Positions 27,076 through 35,567 of a DNA stretch of 64,000 nt are shown piece after piece (position 1 is the first letter of the stretch; each line of letters opens with the position of its first letter). The stretch comes from Mugil cephalus (taxonomy: Eukaryota; Chordata; Actinopteri; Mugiliformes; Mugilidae): contig NC_061781.1 of NCBI RefSeq assembly GCF_022458985.1, positions 21,680,001 through 21,744,000 of the forward strand. Reading direction: 5' to 3'. Below the pieces are notes generated by a model that had not been told where the DNA came from, did no database searches, and worked only from the letters and a program-made list of their open reading frames with translations. Position numbers and translations under genes: made by a program.

Positions 27076-27956
27076 CACCAGTAACTTAAGTTAGTTTGAG
27101 GCCATTGTAACTTTCATCAAAGTATCTATTTTTAAACAGAGACGTCATATTTAAATATGAAGCGTATGTATTTACAACTATGAATAATGTAAAAACCAAA
27201 AAGTCCACATGTTGTGCTCCAGACTAGTTAGAAGAACAAGATCAAAACTTTTCTCCTCCAGTTACTCTGGTCATTGTTCCTGTCAGTTTCAGGTCGACTC
27301 CAAAAACTTTGATTCATTGATATTTTAACGTCAAATGACCTGGGGCTAATTTAATATTTAATATAGCATTCATCAATGTATGCATCCTCAGCACTGACTG
27401 TACATCCTCAGTAGAAGCAGCGCCTCCTACTGACGGAAACAAAAACCTTAACCCAAATGAAAACCATTAAATCAACTCCTCTGTCTCCAGCAAAGAAGCA
27501 GTAGCGTCCTCTAGTGATGGAAATCAAAAGCTTACATATGCAAATACATAGTCAGTATTAAAAGTGACTTTTTGCAGTATTTAAAGTTGTAAATATTACA
27601 TTTAAATATGATGCCTTTGTAAACGCAAATAGATACATCGCAAACTATCTTTACAGAGTGTAAGTGTAAGTACATTTGCATTAATAACACATAACATTAG
27701 AAAAAAACAACACATGAACATATTAATGAATGTAATGATTAAAACAGACTAAAACAAAATGAAAAGGACATGTGCATCTTCGTAAGCTGTTAAATGAAAT
27801 ACGTGACATAAAATGTATTAAAAATATATATTTTTCCCATTTATAAGCATAAGCATAAACTTTAGCATCAATTAATAGTACAATGATACACCTTTTAAGA
27901 AAGTATTTCTAACTGCTATGAAGTGTTTGTGTGCCTATATATATTTTATTTTGAAA

Positions 27957-28002
27957 TCTATCTATCTATCTATCTAGTAGTAATAATAATAATAATAATA
28001 AT
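27957..28002. repeat. Compound microsatellite (TCTA)n-(TAA)n
   Basis: About five TCTA units run into about eight TAA units, 75 bp from the first tRNA-Leu gene. Confidence 0.93.
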
Positions 28003-28076
28003 ATATATCTTTATCTGCAAATTTACCTGTGTCTAAAGACAAAAATAAAACTCGACTACGTAAGAAGAAAAAGTGC

Positions 28077-28186
28077 TGTCAGAAGTGGGATTCGAACCCA
28101 CGCCTCCATTCGGAGACCAGAAGTCCCTTGCACAGGAAGGTTTGTCACCTTGAGTCTGGCGCCTTAGACCGCTCGGCCATCCTGAC
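28077..28186 (-). tRNA. tRNA-Leu(CAA), intron-containing, copy 1
   Basis: On the minus strand the gene begins GTCAGGATGGCCGAGCGGTC (A box) and has the anticodon arm CCAGACTCAAG. An intron of about 26 nt starting GTGACAAACC follows, and then the variable arm, the B box GGTTCGAATCC and the 3' end TTCTGACA. Acceptor ends GTCAGGA and TTCTGAC pair. Removing the intron gives about 84 nt, as expected for a class II tRNA. A Pol III T-tract terminator lies just downstream (A-run at 28068-28072 on the plus strand). Confidence 0.96.
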
Positions 28187-28537
28187 AACTGGCTTCCCTC
28201 CGCAGCCAGCAGGCTCTATGACTGCTGCTACCAAATGGTCATGGAAACGTAATACATCGTTTTTATGAATAAACATGCATCACTCCTTTAATGCCTTGTG
28301 AGTTATTGTACATAATGTACATATCTACTGAGCGGTTTCACTAAGTTTGATTAAACGATACGGTCAGTCTAAAGGTTTGGATATATGTCATGTGGACATG
28401 TTTTATATTCTCAGTTTGTCACTGTAGTCTGTGATAACACGCGTGAACGCGAAGAAAAGACACGCAAGATACAACTATTACTACACACTGAAATGTGACA
28501 ATATATATATATATACGCTCTGTGAAGATATTCTGTC

Positions 28538-28656
28538 GCTTACGGCCATACCACCCTGAACACGCCCGATCTCGTCTGATCTCGGAAGCTAAGCAGGGTC
28601 GGGCCTGGTTAGTACTTGGATGGGAGACCGCCTGGGAATACCAGGTGCTGTAAGTA
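28538..28656 (+). rRNA. 5S ribosomal RNA, copy 1
   Basis: Full-length match of about 119 nt to vertebrate 5S, from GCTTACGGCCATACCACCCT to GGTGCTGTAAGTA. The ends can pair (GCTTAC with GTAAGT, one G-U). The internal Pol III control region is intact: AGCTAAGCAGGGTCGGGCC, then TGGATGGGAGACCGCCTGGG. A TTTT terminator follows. Confidence 0.95.
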
Positions 28657-28983
28657 TTTTATTCTTCTTTTTGGTTCGTATGCAATAATAGTTTTATCAC
28701 TTATGAACACGTAATACATCGTTTTTATGAATAAACATGCATCACTCTGTACTGCCTTGTGAGTTATTGCACATAATGTACGTACAGTTTCACCAAGTTT
28801 GATTAAACGATACGGTCAGTCCAAAGGTTTGGATATATGTCATGTGGACATGCTTTTTATTCTCAGTTTGTCACTGTGGTCTCTGATGGCACGCGTGAAC
28901 GTGAAAGAAAGACAACTATTACTACACACTGAAATTTGACATCATGTGTCACACATACATACGTTTTGTGAAGACTTTTTGTC

Positions 28984-29102
28984 GCTTACGGCCATACCAC
29001 CCTGAACACGCCCGATCTCGTCTGATCTCGGAAGCTAAGCAGGGTCGGGCCTGGTTAGTACTTGGATGGGAGACCGCCTGGGAATACCAGGTGCTGTAAG
29101 TA
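28984..29102 (+). rRNA. 5S ribosomal RNA, copy 2
   Basis: As far as I can see, identical in the transcribed region to the copy at 28538, and followed by TTTT. It starts 446 bp downstream of copy 1. The spacer is also recognisably duplicated, so this is a minimal two-unit 5S tandem. Confidence 0.95.
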
Positions 29103-29711
29103 TTTTATTCTTCTTCCTGTTGATTCGTATGCAATAATAGTTTTATCATTTGTGATCAGAGCATCTGGCAAATAAGTATACAGAAGAAATCAATTATGAC
29201 CACAGACTATTTATCCCTTATAATGTGTTAGAAAACTGTCCACGTCCTATATGTTTGCGGATCAAAATTGATCCATGACTTACTTAATCGTCAAAAACAA
29301 TGTATATGAACAATGTTATAATGAAATCTATTTTTGTGTTAAAATAGCTGTTCTTGAGGATATCGCCATAAGCCGTATGTCTTATGACTTTCTTTCACTT
29401 TATCTAATCCTACGAAAAGTACATAGCGGTTTCACTGGGTTTGATTAAATGATGCGGTGAGTTCAGACATTAAACATCGGATATGTGTGTAATATATATG
29501 AGAGGAATTGAATTTATTGAATTTTAAATACTGAAACTATACTACTAGTTGAGATCGTGGAGTAGCTGTAGGGTAACGTTAATTAACCAAGCTGCTCGCT
29601 GGAAGAAATTAAACTGAGAGAAAAAGTAAAACATCTAAATTAGTTCCTTTTACTTCAACGCTTTCTATTATAACTTATACAAAACCCAAAAAAAAAAAAA
29701 AAAAAAAGTGC

Positions 29712-29821
29712 TGTCAGAAGTGGGATTTGAACCCACGCCTCCATTCGGAGACCAGAAGTCCCGTTACACAGGAAGGTTTGTACCTTGAGTCTGGCGCCTT
29801 AGACCACTCGGCCATCCTGAC
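29712..29821 (-). tRNA. tRNA-Leu(CAA), intron-containing, copy 2
   Basis: Near-identical to the copy at 28077-28186, with CAA anticodon and an intron of about 26 nt beginning GTACAAACC. Differences lie mainly in the intron, plus a D-arm change (GAGTGGTC) and a T-loop change (GGTTCAAATCC). The terminator is a 20-nt T run (plus-strand A run 29688-29707). Confidence 0.95.
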
Positions 29822-30059
29822 AACCGTTCAAAACCCAGCGAAACACACAACTAAGTAGATTCACATCCACACCTTACACCTTTACATGAGTCTTTACAAT
29901 AATGACATGCTTTTTATTCCTTTGTGTACCTTTAAATACTGCGTCTGACCGTAGATTAGTATGTTTAACCCGAAAGATTGCTTATCGTTAGCTTGTTTGT
30001 TCATCGCCTATATTTGAGAGTGTCCGCTAGGGGCGCTATAAAGTTATTTTTTTTCTGTT

Positions 30060-30225
30060 TTTACTTCCGGTAGCCACACACGTGACTCCCCGCCCATTCT
30101 GTTACTACATAACAAGCTCCAGTCATTCTTACAAAACAAGCGTATTGGACAGTGTTCAGTCTGTCACGCTTTACGAAACAACACACATTGTAGACAGACC
30201 GATCTGCTGCTTATATGTGTCAGAA
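30060..30225 (+). promoter_or_regulatory. DHRS12 proximal promoter / 5' UTR
   Basis: An ETS-type site ACTTCCGG at 30063-30070 and a palindromic E-box CACGTG (30079-30084, in the context CACACGTGACTC) lie about 145-165 bp before the start codon. A GC box-like CCCCGCCC follows near 30087. No TATA box is obvious. The E-box plus GAC resembles USF/TFE-family sites. This is a motif-level inference. Confidence 0.45.
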
Positions 30226-30281
30226 ATGTCCATCTACAGGAACGCCGTGTGGTTTGTGAAAGGACTCCAGGAGTACACAAA
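30226..30281 (+). CDS. dhrs12: DHRS12 coding exon 1
   Basis: Encodes the amphipathic N-terminal segment MSIYRNAVWFVKGLQEYT plus two bases of a Lys codon. The ATG has G at -3. It ends at a strong AAA|GTAAGT donor. Confidence 0.93.
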
Positions 30282-33200
30282 GTAAGTAAACATTTCACTT
30301 TCCTCTTTAAGCCTTCAGTGTAAAGCAACCATGCGTCTTGTAGCTTTCATGGTTTGCGCAACATTTACCCAATCCTCCTTATACAATGGATCATTCACTT
30401 TTAGAACTGCTTTCAGAGGAGCACTTAAGGCCAAACAATATAGATATTGTATGGGCACGGTTAAATAGCAGTTGTTACACAATAGTGTTTCTTTCAACAA
30501 CCCAGAGCTCAGGATGTCACACTGACAAACATCTAAACACTTCTGAGAAGCAGCTGCTAAATAAATGCTGTCTGCTTTGATTCTGTACATGCAGAGATAT
30601 TAAATTAACATTTTAGATCATAAAACTGGATCTTCACTGATGCAAAGGTGAACGAAGAAGAAAATAACTTCTCTGCACAGTCATTTCTAAACATAAGCTG
30701 TTTTGACTCATCCGACAAATATGATAACATGACTACATTTTTCCGGCTATTAGAAGAGGAAAGTTTACTTGTAACAGTCTCTTCATAAAGATTGAAATCT
30801 TTTAGGCTCACATATTAAAAAACAAAAACAACGTGAATTTTAAAAACAAAATGTGCTCTACATTAACACTGTTGGTGAGATTTAAAAACTAAAATGATAC
30901 TCAGCAAATAAACAACTCACCAGGACGAAAAACTCAGTTCTCTGACAAAAAGCAGTGTGACTGCACTGATAAGGAGTTAAAATAAGCTTTGATCCTGGTG
31001 AATAAGCAGCGTTAGACATGTGCCTCAACGCTTGTGTGTCCAGCAGGTGATCTACAGAATGAAGACGTCTTTAATTACAGCTTAGTTTAAAAGTAGAATT
31101 TGAGTATGTTAGTATTTAATGAATGAATTTAGTGTTTAATGAATGAAAACAGTGGCTGCACATGCACAGTAACAGAAGCACGTGTTATAATTTAACTGTA
31201 AACAGCTCAAAAATGAATTTATTCGAATAAACAAATAAACGTTATAATATCCCACGGCCTAATGAGGTCCACACAAACATCTTGTTTCAGCTAGAACAGC
31301 GCGCTGGTTCGTAAAATAATTGAGTAACCTTCTGTTAGTTAGTTGCCTAACTCTTTCAGTTGTCTGGAGCAGAGAAAAGGAAGCAAAGGGCTCCTTGTGT
31401 GTTAAATCAATGCGTGCGGTGCCAGAGTTTGTGATGTGTACACACACTGCACTGCTCTCTAATCTCACCAGGAGCGGCTACGAAGCTGCAGCGAAGCATT
31501 TTGCTCCGGCCGACCTGGACGTAAACCTGAGCGGGAGGTCCTTCATGATAACAGGAGCCAACAGCGGGATAGGGAAAGCGACAGCGCAGGAGATCGCAAA
31601 CAGAGGTGAGAACCCTGACAGACAGGAGAAGGTTCTTATTGAAACATGTTTACGCAGTGAAGACAGGAGGCCTGGTGGCATCAGTATGTTTGTGTTACAG
31701 GTGTATTGTGCGAGACCTTTAGATTCTGGGACGTTTAAGCCCCATTTATGTCTGGAGGAGGACAGCAGGTATTAAGAAGCGACCTTGTTGTCTTGATTTG
31801 GCACACTTCTCAACCAGCTTTTTTAAATCACAGATTGTGATTTACTTTTTAGAAAATGAATTTCTTTTTTTAAGCTTTTAAACAACTTTTAGTGTGTGTA
31901 TATTACATACATACATTTTTGTTTCTTGTTGTAATGTTTTGTTTTTATCTGTGCGAAGCATTTTGCATTTTTTTGTAGGGAAAGTGCTTTATAAATAAAG
32001 TTCAATTTGATTTGATTTGGCTGCAACATTAAGCAACAGAATGAATTCACACAGAACTACAGAAAGAAAGAAACAACAAAGAAACATTTGCAAATTCTTG
32101 AAAAATATTTGTATTACATTGTGGTGTCTAGCAGTCACGAATTCTGTTTGTCAAGATCCTGCAAAAGTTCATTTTTTTTTTACTGTTAATTCTTTTTTTA
32201 GACATGTCAAAGATATAATTAGACCACTTCAACATAACGTCTTTGAACAAAATCTTATGGCAGCTACTACATGTGTTTTTTTTAGTCTCATGCCTATTTA
32301 ATTTCCTTCATGTTGAATTCATTTCATTACGTATTTATATTTATGTGATACGGTTTCCACTGGTTTGCATATTCTTCATTAAAAACTCTTCGAACTGCGG
32401 TTTACGACATCAGAGTAATCAGAAGAAGAAATAAGCTCTTTAACTTATCATTATGCACCAGGTTTTGATTGCACGGAGGAATGTCTGCAGAATAATGACA
32501 CCGTGGGCATTTTAGTTTAGCCTCTCGTTCACTGTGCAATTATGCCTGGCTGCAAAACCATGTGGGAATGTGAAGGCTGCAAATACGGCACAAAGGAAGT
32601 CTGTAACAAGAAGGACGATAACGCTTTTATGCTCACTCTTCTGCGTATAAACTTGATTTGTAAAGGTCTCTTTCTAGTGGTGACACAGCCATAGAAAAAC
32701 ATTCGGTCCAGTGATGTCTATTTAAAGAGGCTCCTGTTGCCTTCTGCTGCTGACGACTTTAAATTCTGATTGTGCAGGTGGAACCGTTCACATGGTTTGT
32801 CGGAACAAAGGCCGAGCAGACGCAGCCAAGGATGAAATTATGGAGCGGAGTAAAAATCAGGTATTTATTTTATGTCTGTCTGGAAGGAATTTACATTCTT
32901 TTCAACCTTATTAAATGTTTTAAGCTGATTTTTCTGAATGGAATGGAAAGTTACTGAAAAACAACTAGCGGTCTGGCTCTCGACAAAAATAGCATTTAAT
33001 AAAAATCCATCATTTGGCGCACGGGAAGACAGAAACTCGACTCTTAACAAGCCCCCGTTTGTTTGTTTTTCACCTTCTATTGAATCAGTCCTGTTTTCCT
33101 CTTCATTCACAGGACGTTCACGTCCACATCGTCGACATGTCGAGCGCGAGGCAGGTGTGGGAGTTCGCGCAGAGCTTCTCGCAGAACAACGCGGTTCACG

Positions 33201-35567
33201 TGCTGGTAGGAAGGCGACTGCGGACGCGTTGGCGTCTCATCTCGCTGTGATGTGCTGTGCCGTCGTTTTAAGCGTTTATCGTGTCACATTCCCCTACAGA
33301 TCAATAACGCAGGCTGTATGGTCAACCAGAGAGAGTTGACCGAGGAGGGATTGGAGAAGAACTTCGCCACGAATACACTCGGTAAGAAAAAGTATTTTGA
33401 ATGCTAGTTCCATATACCAGTTTAGGCTTTGGTTCCAGGTTTAATGCAGCACCTTTTTGAATTTAAGCTACAGATACATATCATTTTGCAACAGCTTATA
33501 AATTCACCTGCAGGAATCTTTTAGCTTTTGATGGACAGTGCTGTAAAGATTTAATAAAGCAGCAAATATAACATCAAATACTTATCAAATTTAAATGGCT
33601 GAACATTTGTTCAGGAGGCAGAAACCACTAGTTTCTCAGTAGCAGCAGGTTGGTGCTGCTGATCTTACATCTTTGCATGCCTTTATTTCCAGGTACCTAC
33701 ATCCTCACCACTGCCCTCATACCTGCACTGAATAAGGCTGAAGACCCGAGAGTGGTGGGTTGTACTTAACGATGCACAAACACAGCCAGGTTTCTGCGTG
33801 AACAGACGTACTCACTCTGTAGCGATGTCTTTCTTTTTCTTTTTGATTTTGCCTCAGGTCACCGTGTCGTCGGGCGGGATGCTCACGCAGAAGCTGAACG
33901 TGGACGACCTCCAGTTCGAGAAGGGGACGTTTGACGGCACCATGGCCTACGCACAGAATAAAGTAAAAATAGGTTGATTTATAGCAATTTCAAACTTAGG
34001 TCCAGACTGAAACTCGCTGTCCGTGTTCACTGATTTGAGCTTTTCTGTGTGCGACAGAGGCAGCAGGTGATTCTGACAGAAAGATGGGCCGCTCAGCACA
34101 AAGAGATCCACTTCTCGTCCATGCATCCTGGCTGGGCCGACACACCAGGTGAACAAGTGTTTCAGATTTAAAGCCACTGACTAAATTATAAACTAAGTTT
34201 AATTTAACATATGAAACTGTGAAATGATAAAGAATTCCCGCTATAAGTTTGCACAGATTCAAGGTAAATCTTCAGATTTGTTGTTTGGTCTATGTAGTTT
34301 TGTGTGGATTGATTTTCATTAACCCTTTAAGAACTAACATCTGCCCGTGGAATAAAAAAAAAAAAAAATTCCGATATTTGAATTACGTAACTCACAGATG
34401 GACAAACTTCAAAGTGTGGCTGAACACTGTGAAGTTATTCTTTCTGGAAAAAAAAAGCTGCCATTACGGTAATGACGACGATACTGAGTAAAATATAGGC
34501 TGGTATCAGCGATACCAATCCGATACTTTGTGTAAATACACACTTATGTGTCTGGTAAACCTTAAAAAAGTAGTGTGTTTCTAACCATAGCTTCATAAAG
34601 AATACAAGACATCAGAGAAAGTTATTTATTTATTTTAAACTCTGCTGTATGTTGAGGTTGTGGCCTCATTTAATATATAGTTGAGCTAATACAACAACAG
34701 AAAAACCAGAGACACAATCATACAAAACATGTGAAAATGTTGTTTCAAACAAATGATAAGATAATTAAAATAAATGATTGTTTAACTATTAAGAACTACT
34801 ATAAAGTGAAACCTTTCCTCTTAATTGTGGCTTTTCTGTGCTCATCACAAATGCCTCATATCCTGTGTTGTGGTTTAACTTGAGGTGTTTCACAAGGTTT
34901 GTTGTGTTGCCACAACTCAATAGTTAAGCTACTTTCCACTGTGTTGCTACATTACCTCCAGTGACTGAAGTATCGAAATTATCGATATTTCGAGTTGAGA
35001 ATCGATTTTGGAGCATAAAGACCTGGTATCTGAAGTATCGATCCGTACATCGTTACCAGGGAGACCAGGAAAAAATAGTTGTTTGGAGGTAAAAACAAAG
35101 TTAGTTACACCCTTGAGATGTCACGAAGGTCTTTCCAGACAAAAGCACAACTTCCCCGTGTTCAGCCACACTTTGAATAAGAGCTAGAGGAAGCGTCTGA
35201 ATAGATACGTTATGTTTTCTCTCTGCAGCCGTCCAGACGTCCATGCCGTCCTTCCACGCTAAGATGAAGGACAAGCTGAGGACGGAGGCCATGGGGGCGG
35301 ACACCGCCGTGTGGCTCGCCGTGTCCCCGGCCGCCGCCAAACTGCCGAGCGGACTCTTCTTCCAAGGTCAGGAACTGTTTATTTTCACAACGTAAAAGCT
35401 GCTGAATACTTAACTCACGTCATCTCATACAATTTCCCGCTAAACTCCCTCCAGATCGCCAAGCTGTGGCCACGCACCTGCCGCTCGCCTTCTCCAAGTC
35501 CACGTCGCAGGACGAGGAGAAGCTTCTGGCTGCGCTGGAGGAGTTCGCGCTCAAGTTCAAACCTTAA
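30226..35567 (+). CDS. dhrs12: DHRS12, short-chain dehydrogenase/reductase family member 12 (10 coding exons, 318 aa)
   Basis: An NAD(P)-dependent oxidoreductase of the SDR superfamily (SDR40C1 group) whose natural substrate is not established. Coding exons are 30226-30281, 31472-31605, 32778-32860, 33113-33205, 33300-33381, 33693-33754, 33858-33962, 34058-34148, 35229-35366 and 35455-35567. Every intron is GT-AG and the phases join into one 957-nt frame, matching the roughly 317-320 residues of vertebrate DHRS12. Visible motifs are the Rossmann glycine motif TGANSGIG (residues 46-53), INNAG (123-127), VSS around residues 173-175, the catalytic YAQNK (Tyr201, Lys205) and HPGWADTP near 228-235. 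The start MSIYRNAVWF agrees with the family. The frame stays open to an ATG at 30082, so a 48-residue extension is possible but not supported by homology. The gene converges on WDFY2, as in human. Identity comes from remembered family motifs; the exon structure was read directly. Confidence 0.95.
31472..31605 (+). CDS. dhrs12: DHRS12 coding exon 2 (Rossmann glycine motif)
   Basis: Follows a CACCAG acceptor and ends at G|GTGAG. It encodes SGYEAAAKHF, then TGANSGIGKAT, the cofactor-binding loop and following helix. Confidence 0.95.
31930..32012 (+). mobile_element. Retroposon tail fragment in DHRS12 intron 2
   Basis: The sequence reads GTGCGAAGCATTTTGCATTT, then GGAAAGTGCTTTATAAATAA and AGTT. 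This AGTGCTxTATAAATAAAGTT tail is a common LINE/SINE 3' terminus in fish. Confidence 0.45.
32778..32860 (+). CDS. dhrs12: DHRS12 coding exon 3
   Basis: Acceptor TTGTGCAG, donor CAG|GTATTT. Encodes GTVHMVCRNKGRADAAKDEI, covering the second strand of the nucleotide-binding fold. Confidence 0.94.
33113..33205 (+). CDS. dhrs12: DHRS12 coding exon 4
   Basis: Acceptor CATTCACAG, donor CTG|GTAGG. Encodes DVHVHIVDMSSARQVWEF and continues to VHVL. The HIVDMS segment is the acidic strand-end found in SDRs. The downstream intron is only 94 bp. Confidence 0.94.
33300..33381 (+). CDS. dhrs12: DHRS12 coding exon 5 (NNAG motif)
   Basis: Acceptor CCCTACAG, donor G|GTAAGA. Encodes INNAGCMVNQRELTEEGLEK and then NFATNTLG, the conserved SDR active-site strand and helix. 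Confidence 0.95.
33693..33754 (+). CDS. dhrs12: DHRS12 coding exon 6
   Basis: Acceptor ATTTCCAG, donor GTG|GTGGGT. Encodes TYILTTALIPALNKAEDPRV. It leads straight into the catalytic-serine strand of the next exon. Confidence 0.93.
33858..33962 (+). CDS. dhrs12: DHRS12 coding exon 7 (catalytic Tyr/Lys)
   Basis: Acceptor TTGCCTCAG, donor AAA|GTAAAA. Encodes VTVSSGGMLTQKLN at the start and TMAYAQNK at the end, so the Ser-Tyr-Lys catalytic set sits in one exon. The Ser-Tyr gap of about 26 residues resembles retinol-dehydrogenase-like SDRs. Confidence 0.95.
34058..34148 (+). CDS. dhrs12: DHRS12 coding exon 8
   Basis: Acceptor GTGCGACAG, donor G|GTGAAC. Encodes RQQVILTERWAAQHKEIHF and SSMHPGWADTP. 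The PG motif after the catalytic Lys is the usual SDR cofactor contact. Confidence 0.94.
34480..35060 (-). mobile_element. Decayed hAT transposon in DHRS12 intron 8
   Basis: Minus-strand sequence around 34910-34815 reads GNTTNLVKHLKLNHNTGYEA then FVMSTEKPQLR. This is the second half of a BED-type zinc finger (His-x4-His) as found at hAT transposase N-termini. The first Cys pair is not preserved. Flanks carry GATACC/GTATCG-rich sequence typical of these elements. No intact transposase. Confidence 0.6.
35229..35366 (+). CDS. dhrs12: DHRS12 coding exon 9
   Basis: Acceptor TCTCTGCAG, donor G|GTCAGG. Encodes the substrate-lid region from AVQTSMPSFHAKM to LPSGLFFQ. It is more GC-rich than the preceding intron, which carries a hAT remnant. 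Confidence 0.93.
35455..35567 (+). CDS. dhrs12: DHRS12 terminal coding exon 10
   Basis: Acceptor CTCCCTCCAG. Encodes DRQAVATHLPLAFSKSTSQD, then an acidic/helical tail ending EEFALKFKP and TAA. Poly(A)-signal candidates follow at 35703-35708 (ATTAAA), 35760-35765 (AATAAA) and 35866-35871 (ATTAAA), so the 3' UTR is probably 150-330 nt. Confidence 0.93.

Larger units (their letters stand above)
26161..28067. other. Intergenic, AT-rich, no gene seen
   Basis: Apart from the possible LTR-like element at 26800-27075 and the microsatellite at 27957, I see nothing recognisable. Confidence 0.5.
28246..29150 (+). repeat. Tandem duplication of a 5S rDNA unit with its spacer (about 450 bp)
   Basis: The segment from ACGTAATACATCGTTTTTAT at 28246 up to the first 5S recurs from 28709 up to the second. 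The copies share TATGTCATGTGGACATG and GTCACTGT motifs with scattered differences. The post-5S sequence TTCGTATGCAATAATAG also occurs after both genes. A decayed third spacer is visible near 29424-29495, with no 5S gene after it. Confidence 0.85.

Noticed and set aside
28077-28186. tRNA-Leu as a SINE head
   Set aside because: Both acceptor ends pair, the anticodon arm and intron are intact, and a clean T terminator follows. There is no SINE body or tail.
31320-31775. 151-codon plus-strand ORF
   Set aside because: It contains DHRS12 exon 2 (31472-31605) with intron read-through on both sides. The splice sites and phases define the true exon.
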